Part shown: in pieces, positions 13,258-19,125 of the stretch | Position numbering within the stretch: position 1 is the stretch's first letter | How the letters are laid out: the number at the start of each line of letters is the position of its first letter | NCBI GenBank assembly: GCA_963521545.1 | Contig: CAUQVP010000025.1 | Span: forward strand, 1-19,125 | DNA length: 19,125 nt | Origin: JABCPE02 sp963521545 | Lineage (GTDB): Bacteria > Bacteroidota > Bacteroidia > Flavobacteriales > Weeksellaceae | Direction of reading: 5' to 3' | Notes under the pieces: model-generated | Seen by the model: the letters and a program-made list of their open reading frames with translations, nothing else | The model's database searches: none | Told to the model about the DNA's origin: nothing | Program-made: the position numbers and the translations under genes

Positions 13258-14013
13258 ATGACAGATAGAAATCAAGATAAAAAAGACGACTTTATATTCG
13301 GTCTGCGACCAGTGATAGAGGCCATAGAGGCAGGAAAAACCATTGATAAAATTTTTATCCAAAATGGACTGCAGGGCGACATCATCGCAGAGCTGAAAAA
13401 ACTCCTTTCAAAGCATGGAATTAGGGCAAATTATGTTCCAGTGGAGAAGCTGAACCGCTTTACCCGAAAAAATCATCAGGGCGTGGTGGCTTTCATCTCG
13501 GATGTTGCTTTTTATAAGGTGGAAGATGTTGTTCCACAGCTTTTTGAAGAGGGAAAAGTTCCGTTTTTATTGATTTTGGATAGATTGACCGATGTGCGAA
13601 ACTTTGGGGCGATATGCAGAACTGCTGAATGCGTGGGCGTAGATGCTGTAATTATCCCAGATAAAGGGGCGGCGCCTATCAATTCTGATGCGATGAAAAC
13701 TTCGGCAGGGGCTATTTATAATATTAAAATATGTAAAGAGAAAAACCTTGCCCATACGGTGGATTACCTTCAGCAGTCCGGAATATTGGTTTATGCCTCT
13801 ACGGAAAAGGCACAGAAATTGCTCTACGAGGTTGATTTTCGTGAGCCATGTGCCATCGTGATGGGGAATGAGGAAACAGGAATTTCTAAAGAAGTTCTCC
13901 ATCACTCCGATGAAAAAATAAAACTCCCAATGCAGGGAAAAACCCAGTCGCTCAATGTATCCGTGGCTTGTGGAGCGGTGCTTTATGAAGCGGTAAGACA
14001 GAGATTAAGTTAA
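13258..14013 (+). CDS. rlmB: 23S rRNA 2'-O-methyltransferase RlmB (SpoU/TrmH family)
   Basis: This 251-residue cytoplasmic enzyme methylates the 2'-OH of a guanosine in 23S rRNA (G2251 in E. coli numbering). The N-terminal substrate-binding domain (FIFGLRPVIEAI, 12-23) is followed by the SPOUT knot domain. Motif 1 is LDRLTDVRNFGAICRTAE (107-124) with Asn115 and Arg121. Motif 2 is IVMGNEETGIS (200-210). Motif 3 is LPMQGKTQSLNVSVACGA (223-240). All are well conserved. TrmH-type tRNA methylation is less likely, given the N-terminal domain. It starts 6 bp after the broken dinB gene, so its original promoter was probably the dinB promoter now 2.5 kb further away. Confidence 0.92.
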   Translation: MTDRNQDKKDDFIFGLRPVIEAIEAGKTIDKIFIQNGLQGDIIAELKKLLSKHGIRANYVPVEKLNRFTRKNHQGVVAFISDVAFYKVEDVVPQLFEEGKVPFLLILDRLTDVRNFGAICRTAECVGVDAVIIPDKGAAPINSDAMKTSAGAIYNIKICKEKNLAHTVDYLQQSGILVYASTEKAQKLLYEVDFREPCAIVMGNEETGISKEVLHHSDEKIKLPMQGKTQSLNVSVACGAVLYEAVRQRLS

Positions 14014-14035
14014 GCTTTAAAATAATAATTATAAA

Positions 14036-15079
14036 ATGATAAAGAGAATTTTAGCAATAGGAATCATAGGAATGACCCTTGCAGCGTGTAGTCAAGATAA
14101 AAAGACAACCGAAAATACAGATAAAAAACAAGCTGCAACTACTGAAAACGCAGGAACTACTACTACAGAAGAAGAAAAAGCTGCGCCAGTGGTAATGGCG
14201 ATTTCGGATAGTGCGGGAGTTTATACACAGAAATTTATTTTGGAGAAAGGGAAAACTTATCCATTTTCTTCAACACAGAAAGAAATCCAAACCATCAAAG
14301 ACCACAATGGAAAATCCATGAGCGGAACGCAGGAAGTAGTGGATGAGAGAAATGTAGTGGTAGAAAACTTTGAAAACGGTGTTTATGAACTGACTTTGAA
14401 TATTGTAGGAAAGAAAATGTCTTCTACAGCTGAAGGAAAAACAGTAGTAGTAGATACCAAAGCAGCGGCGCCGAAGGAAGAACAGCTGAAAAACATCTGG
14501 AATATCAATAAAGTATTGGCGGGAAGCAAGTTTACCGTTAAAATGAAGGAAAATGGAGAAGTGATTTCTATTTCTGGAATCAATGACCTTTATGCAAAAA
14601 TCGAAAAAGCTGTTTCGCCTCTAATCAAAGATGCAAAAGCTAAAAAGGCTTTCATAGAGCAGTTTAAACAAGGTTTTAACGAAAAATTGATAAAAGAAGA
14701 ATTCTCCAAAGGAATCAATATTTTACCTAAAAAAGGAGTGAAAATAGGAGAGAGTTGGACAGAAACGGACAACATCACTCCAGATGGAAAGGTGAAATCT
14801 TCTGTTACCTACACTCTTGCAAAGGTGGAAAATGGCATCGCGGAGATTTCTATAAAAGGAGGAATTCCTCTAAAATCTGAAAAACAGACTCAGCAGGGAG
14901 TTACCGCTACCATAAGTATAGAAGGAACTCAGCAAGGAAATATTACGATAGACCAAAATACAGGATGGATTAAAAAATCCAGCCTTAACATCAAAACAAC
15001 TAACAAACAGAGCATGACAGATGGAAAACAGACAGAATCTGTCACTCAAACCTCTGACAGTACAATTACAATAAACTAA
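14036..15079 (+). CDS. DUF6263-like lipoprotein
   Basis: A 347-residue predicted lipoprotein. The signal peptide MIKRILAIGIIGMTLAACSQ ends in the lipobox LAAC (Cys18), followed by a Thr/Glu/Lys-rich linker (about 20-52) that would act as a flexible tether. The globular part (FILEKGKTYPFSSTQKE... to the end) has the features of the Bacteroidota DUF6263 family, including GVKIGESWTETD and INDLYAKIE. Late repeats of Thr/Ser strands suggest a beta-rich fold. No catalytic motif is visible and the function is unknown. It starts 22 bp after rlmB and 6 bp before the DUF4834-like gene, probably on the same transcript. Confidence 0.75.
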   Translation: MIKRILAIGIIGMTLAACSQDKKTTENTDKKQAATTENAGTTTTEEEKAAPVVMAISDSAGVYTQKFILEKGKTYPFSSTQKEIQTIKDHNGKSMSGTQEVVDERNVVVENFENGVYELTLNIVGKKMSSTAEGKTVVVDTKAAAPKEEQLKNIWNINKVLAGSKFTVKMKENGEVISISGINDLYAKIEKAVSPLIKDAKAKKAFIEQFKQGFNEKLIKEEFSKGINILPKKGVKIGESWTETDNITPDGKVKSSVTYTLAKVENGIAEISIKGGIPLKSEKQTQQGVTATISIEGTQQGNITIDQNTGWIKKSSLNIKTTNKQSMTDGKQTESVTQTSDSTITIN

Positions 15080-15085
15080 ATCGTT

Positions 15086-15304
15086 ATGAAATTTATAGGA
15101 TTTCTTTTATTTTGTTTTATATGTTATTTGATTTTGCAATTTATCAGAAGGTCTGTGTTTTTTAAGTTTTATAAAGCTGCAAATGCACAGCGGAGAGAAT
15201 ACGAAAATCAAAGGAATAACAGCAGTTCTGCATCTAAAAAGGAATTTAAGAAAGATATAAAATGGGATGCAGAAACGGTAGATTACGAAGAAGTGAAAGA
15301 TTAG
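15086..15304 (+). CDS. DUF4834-like small membrane protein
   Basis: A 72-residue protein with one N-terminal membrane helix (about residues 3-19), a basic stretch (RRSVFFKFYKAANAQRRE), an Asn/Ser-rich linker and an acidic end (DIKWDAETVDYEEVKD). This layout matches DUF4834, a small Bacteroidota-specific family of unknown function; the DAETVDYEEVK tail is the most telling part. It lies 6 bp after the lipoprotein gene and is followed by a strong terminator, closing the rlmB operon. Confidence 0.7.
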   Translation: MKFIGFLLFCFICYLILQFIRRSVFFKFYKAANAQRREYENQRNNSSSASKKEFKKDIKWDAETVDYEEVKD

Positions 15305-15327
15305 ATTTAATCTAGAAAAATAATGAG

Positions 15328-15364
15328 AAAGCATAGGATAAAACGAGTTATCTTATGCTTTTTT
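15328..15364 (+). terminator. Strong intrinsic terminator ending the rlmB operon
   Basis: AAAGCATAGGATAA (15328-15341) pairs with TTATCTTATGCTTT (15348-15361) as a 14-bp stem with one G-U pair and a 6-nt loop, followed by a T-run. It lies 23 bp after the DUF4834-like stop codon. Confidence 0.85.
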
Positions 15365-15430
15365 CGTTTTTAAACACAGCAAAATTTTTCTTTTTTGTAT
15401 AATGTTTTATAAAAATCCATATTAAAGTAG

Positions 15431-15438
15431 TATTTTTG
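15431..15438 (+). promoter_or_regulatory. Candidate -7 promoter element for the yfhO-family gene
   Basis: TATTTTTG matches TAnnTTTG and ends 25 bp before the ATG at 15464. It lies just after a strong terminator, where a new promoter is needed. No clear TTG is visible at the -33 position. Confidence 0.45.
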
Positions 15439-15463
15439 GGCAGATTTTTTAAGTTTTAAAACT

Positions 15464-18001
15464 ATGTTTAAAGAGAATAAAAATATTTTTTATATAGCAG
15501 GAAGCCTTATTTTGTTCATTGCTATCGCCTTGATTTACACTAATCCTGTTTTCCAAGGAAAAGAGATTATACAGCATGATATAGTCCAGTATAAAGGCGG
15601 TGCAAAGGAGCTTTTAGACTATCGTGCAAAGAATGGCGAGGAAACCTACTGGAGTGATGCCATGTTTGGTGGGATGCCTACTTATCAGACAGGAGCGCAG
15701 TTTCGCGGAGATATTATAAAACATGTGGATAATGCTCTGAATTTCCTACCGAAACCTGCTAACTATTTGTTTTTACTTTTTGCTGGTTTTTTCCTGCTTG
15801 GGATGACTGCCGTTAGAAACTGGAAATATGCTCTTTTGGGCGCTACATTTTTCGGGCTGTCTACTTATTTTTATATCATTATAAGTGCTGGGCACAATGG
15901 GAAAGTGCATACTATTGCCTATTTCGCTCCGCTTTTGGCTGGGATTTTACTGGTTTATATCAGAAAAAAATATCTTTTGGGATTTGTTGTAACGGCTCTG
16001 TTCATGGGATTGCAGATAGCAGCGAACCATTTTCAGATGACTTATTATCTTTTCATTGGGATAGGATTTTTATTCCTTTCAGAATTGATAAGAGTTTTAC
16101 TCAAAAAGAGCGATTGGAAACATTTTGGGATTTCTTCTGGAGTTTTGGCCTTGGCTTTTCTTTTGGGAATAGGTATGAACTCACAAAGACTCTTGGCAAA
16201 TAGAGAATATGCGGAGGAAACTGTGAGAGGAAAACAAATTTTAGAAGATGAAAAACAAAATCACGCTTCCAAAGACGGTATGAATAGAGATGCCATGCTG
16301 ATGTGGAGTTATGGGAAATTAGAAACTCTAAATCTCTTTATTCCAAGAATTTACGGAGGTTCTTCCCAAGAAAAAGGTTCTGATAGAATAATGCAGAATA
16401 TTCAGGATTTGGTGCAGGAAAATGCTACTTCACAAGAAGAAGTGGATAACATCGTGAAAGGCTTTTCCAGTCCTACTTACTGGGGCGAACAGCCTGGTAC
16501 AGCGGGGCCTGCCTACCAAGGAGCTGTAGTCTGTTTCCTTGCTTTTTTAGGGTTTTTCTTTGCTCCTAAAAAATACAAGTTTTGGATTTTAGGGGCTTCT
16601 GTGCTTACGATTATGCTTGCGTGGGGGAGTAACTTTTTGATTGTTAGTGATTTATTTATTGATTTTGTTCCATTGTATAATAAATTCCGTGCGCCGTCTT
16701 CCATTTTGGTGGTTGTGGAGCTTTTATTCCCGCTCATCGCTATTGTAGGGCTTTATTCGTTTTTTAACAATAAAAATCTGACAACTGAATACAAGCAAAA
16801 AGTATTGATGTATGCAGGAGGGGGAGTGCTGGCGTTCTTGCTTTTAATGCTGGTTTTTGGGAAATCTTTACTTGGATTTTATACCGAAACAGAAAAAAGA
16901 TATCTTCCGCCATATATTCTTGATTATCTGATAGATGAAAGATATGGAATGTTTAGAGAAGACAGCATAAAAGCCATTTTTTATGTGGGAGCTGTGCTGG
17001 GTGTTTTGTTTTTAACGATGAAACAAAAATTAACTCAAAATATAGCGCTTATCATCATTGGGGCGGTTAGTTTCTTTGATTTATGGTCGGTAAATAAAAG
17101 GTATTTGAACAATGATAATTTTGTAGATAAAGAATTTGTCCAAGAGCCTTTCATTACGGAAGTGTCTGATTATCTGATAGAAAAAGCGGGCGATAATACC
17201 GAAGTGCAAAGGCTTCTCGCTCAAGCAGAAATGAATAAAGCACTTTCTATTTTGACAGAGAAAGACAAAGGACATTATAGGATTTTTAATTCTATTACAA
17301 GTCCTTTCAATGAAACTACGACCTCTTATTTCAAGTCTTCTGTCGGCGGTTATCATGCCGTAAAACTGCGCAGATACGATGATTTGATTAATGAATATTT
17401 TTCTGTAACGGACAATAAGAAAACGCTGAATATTCTTAATATGCTGAATACCAAATATATCCTGCTTGGTTCTCTACAAGAGCCAAGAGCTGAAATCAAT
17501 CCTAATGCAAATGGAAATGCTTGGTTTGTATCTGATATTCAGTTTGTTAAAACTCCGAATGAGGAAATAAAAGCGGTGGGCGAAATTGATAATAAGAAAA
17601 CAGCCGTTGTTTCAGTGGAAGACCAAAAATATTTTGAGGGAAAAACTTTGCAGAGCGACAGCACTGCGGTGATTGAACTGAAAAATTATCAGCCTAATCA
17701 GTTGGAATTCAAAACTCAGTCAAAAACTCCTCAGTTGGCAGTATTTTCAGAGATTTATTACCCGAAAGGCTGGAAAATGCTTCTCGATGGTAAGGAAGTT
17801 CCTTATATCAAAGCAAATTACTTGCTCAGAGCTGTATTTGTTCCTGCTGGAAATCATGAAGTTAGAATGGTATTTGAGCCAGAAGTTATCGAGAAAGGGA
17901 AGATGATTTCCATGAGTACATTTGGAATATTCTTGCTGCTGAGTGTAGGTGGATTTTTGAAATTTAGAAGAAAAACTGCTGTTAAAAATACTGAAAACTA
18001 A
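15464..18001 (+). CDS. YfhO-family integral membrane protein
   Basis: An 845-residue polytopic membrane protein of the YfhO type, related in topology to GT-C glycosyltransferases. A first helix (about 8-25) is followed by a large loop with YWSDAMFGGMPTYQ (about 62-75), then roughly ten more helices to residue 540. A soluble C-terminal domain of about 270 residues follows, then one last helix (about 814-832) and a basic tail. In Firmicutes YfhO-type proteins glycosylate lipoteichoic acid; in Bacteroidota the substrate is unknown, but a cell-surface sugar transfer role is plausible. The next gene, a glycosyltransferase, starts directly after the stop codon (TAAATG), which supports a shared surface-glycan pathway. 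Confidence 0.85.
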   Translation: MFKENKNIFYIAGSLILFIAIALIYTNPVFQGKEIIQHDIVQYKGGAKELLDYRAKNGEETYWSDAMFGGMPTYQTGAQFRGDIIKHVDNALNFLPKPANYLFLLFAGFFLLGMTAVRNWKYALLGATFFGLSTYFYIIISAGHNGKVHTIAYFAPLLAGILLVYIRKKYLLGFVVTALFMGLQIAANHFQMTYYLFIGIGFLFLSELIRVLLKKSDWKHFGISSGVLALAFLLGIGMNSQRLLANREYAEETVRGKQILEDEKQNHASKDGMNRDAMLMWSYGKLETLNLFIPRIYGGSSQEKGSDRIMQNIQDLVQENATSQEEVDNIVKGFSSPTYWGEQPGTAGPAYQGAVVCFLAFLGFFFAPKKYKFWILGASVLTIMLAWGSNFLIVSDLFIDFVPLYNKFRAPSSILVVVELLFPLIAIVGLYSFFNNKNLTTEYKQKVLMYAGGGVLAFLLLMLVFGKSLLGFYTETEKRYLPPYILDYLIDERYGMFREDSIKAIFYVGAVLGVLFLTMKQKLTQNIALIIIGAVSFFDLWSVNKRYLNNDNFVDKEFVQEPFITEVSDYLIEKAGDNTEVQRLLAQAEMNKALSILTEKDKGHYRIFNSITSPFNETTTSYFKSSVGGYHAVKLRRYDDLINEYFSVTDNKKTLNILNMLNTKYILLGSLQEPRAEINPNANGNAWFVSDIQFVKTPNEEIKAVGEIDNKKTAVVSVEDQKYFEGKTLQSDSTAVIELKNYQPNQLEFKTQSKTPQLAVFSEIYYPKGWKMLLDGKEVPYIKANYLLRAVFVPAGNHEVRMVFEPEVIEKGKMISMSTFGIFLLLSVGGFLKFRRKTAVKNTEN

Positions 18002-19125
18002 ATGGTAAGAAAAAAAATCCTTATCATCACATATTATTGGCCTCCTGCGGGTGGGCCGGGGGTTCAGCGATGGCTGAAATTCACAAAATACCTGCCGGAA
18101 TTTGGCTGGAAACCCACGGTTTTCATTCCAGAAAATCCATCTTATCCGCTTTTGGATGAAAGTTTGACTAAGGATTTATCTCCTGATTTGGAGACAATTA
18201 AAACTAAAATTTGGGAGCCTTACCAGCTTGCCGAAATATTCAGTAAGAAGAATAAGAAATTTAAGTCAGGACAGTTTGATATTGGTGAAAATCAGTCTTT
18301 TATGTCCAAGTTGTCTATTTTCATCAGAGGTAATTTTTTCATTCCTGATGCCCGAGTTTTTTGGGTAAAACCTTCCGTAGAATATTTGAAAAAGTATTTA
18401 AAGGAAAATCATTTTGATGCTTTGGTGACTACGGGGCCGCCTCACAGTCTTCATTTGATAGGTTTGGAACTGAAAAAATATTTCCCAAATCTGAAATGGA
18501 TTGTAGATTTTAGAGATCCATGGACGGAAATTTCGTATTACAAGCATCTTAAACTGACAAAATGGGCAGACAAAAAGCACCGAACTTTGGAAGAAAAAGT
18601 CTTTAAAAATGCAGATATTACCCTTGCTACAAGTCCCACAGATGCTGAGAATTTCAGGAAAAAAGGCGCAAATGCAGTCTGTATAACCAACGGATTTGAT
18701 GAAAACGAGCTGATTGCAGAAAATACCAAAACAGAGAAATTTACTTTGAGTTATATCGGAGTTTTGGAGCAGCTTAGAAATCCTGAAAACCTTTGGGAAA
18801 TCCTGAATGCTTTGGTAGAGGAAAACGAAGGTTTTTCAAAAGATTTTGAGCTGAAATTTGTGGGCAGGATAGATGATAAAATTTTACAGCAGATAGAATC
18901 TTCTTCTCTTGGAAAAAATGTGAATTTATGTGGCTATCTCTCTCATAATAAGGCTGTTGAGGAAATGAATAATTCGGATATTCTGCTGATTACAAACTTT
19001 GACCGCGATTCTTCCAAGGGAATCATTCCAGGGAAATTATTTGAATATCTGGCAGTTGGGAAAAAGATAGTTTCCTTTGGCCCGAAGGAAAGCGATGTAG
19101 CCGATATTTTGAAAGAAACAGGCTC
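18002..19125 (+). CDS. GT4-like glycosyltransferase (partial, runs off right edge)
   Basis: This gene starts with ATG at 18002, immediately after the yfhO-family stop, and stays open for 374 codons to the window end. The N-terminal domain begins KKILIITYYWPPAGGPGVQR, typical of GT4 family glycosyltransferases of the GT-B fold. WIVDFRDPW (about 166-174) is a common motif of this branch. The donor-binding domain shows SYIGVLEQLRNPENLW (about 249-264) and IIPGKLFEYLAVGKKIV (about 339-355), the latter being the nucleotide-sugar-binding E-x7-E-like region. The sugar and acceptor cannot be read from sequence. Its position suggests synthesis of a capsule, O-antigen or glycoprotein glycan. Confidence 0.87.
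   Translation, partial: MVRKKILIITYYWPPAGGPGVQRWLKFTKYLPEFGWKPTVFIPENPSYPLLDESLTKDLSPDLETIKTKIWEPYQLAEIFSKKNKKFKSGQFDIGENQSFMSKLSIFIRGNFFIPDARVFWVKPSVEYLKKYLKENHFDALVTTGPPHSLHLIGLELKKYFPNLKWIVDFRDPWTEISYYKHLKLTKWADKKHRTLEEKVFKNADITLATSPTDAENFRKKGANAVCITNGFDENELIAENTKTEKFTLSYIGVLEQLRNPENLWEILNALVEENEGFSKDFELKFVGRIDDKILQQIESSSLGKNVNLCGYLSHNKAVEEMNNSDILLITNFDRDSSKGIIPGKLFEYLAVGKKIVSFGPKESDVADILKETG

Noticed and set aside
1..19125. CRISPR arrays, tRNA, rRNA or large repeats
   Set aside because: No regularly spaced repeats, tRNA-like cloverleaf or rRNA-like sequence was seen in reading the window; the DNA is nearly filled by protein genes.

Overview
The window looks like a chromosomal stretch of a low-GC Bacteroidota, most likely class Flavobacteriia and probably a Weeksellaceae relative (Chryseobacterium, Riemerella or Bergeyella type). 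The evidence is the -7 promoter element TAnnTTTG upstream of several genes, the lack of Shine-Dalgarno sequences, a Bat-type (Bacteroides aerotolerance) gene cluster, and lineage-typical families such as a DUF6263-like lipoprotein and a DUF4834-like small membrane protein. No RNA genes, CRISPR array or transposase were seen.

Left part (1-3684, minus strand): a partial unknown gene, an alpha/beta hydrolase with an N-terminal membrane anchor, a SUKH (SMI1/KNR4) protein, a flavodoxin-fold NAD(P)H oxidoreductase-like protein that carries a Sec signal peptide, and holA (DNA polymerase III delta). A solo HsdR-N-type PD-(D/E)XK protein (3688-4116, plus) starts 3 bp from holA.

Centre-left (4122-10163, minus strand): one tightly packed operon in the order moxR, nrdG, nrdD, DUF58, BatD-like, batA. 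The class III (anaerobic, glycyl-radical) ribonucleotide reductase and its activase lie inside a Bat cluster, and nrdD is coupled to the DUF58 gene by a TAATG overlap.

Centre (10164-13251): the most notable region. A DinB-family gene has been split. Its promoter (TTTG-N20-TATTTTTG) and first codons lie at 10261-10376, and the rest of the gene is at 12842-13251. The two halves share a 7-bp direct repeat (TTCTTTT). Removing the 2,473 bp between them restores a clean 153-codon reading frame. The inserted segment holds an intact Zn/Cd/Pb-type P-type ATPase with its own promoter, a palindromic candidate operator and a terminator, followed by a frameshifted and truncated yitT fragment. No transposase or integrase is present.

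Right part (13258-19125, plus strand): rlmB (23S rRNA 2'-O-methyltransferase), the DUF6263-like lipoprotein, the DUF4834-like protein and a strong intrinsic terminator. A second unit follows, with a large YfhO-family membrane protein and a GT4-like glycosyltransferase that runs off the window edge. rlmB would originally have been downstream of dinB, so the insertion probably changed how it is transcribed.
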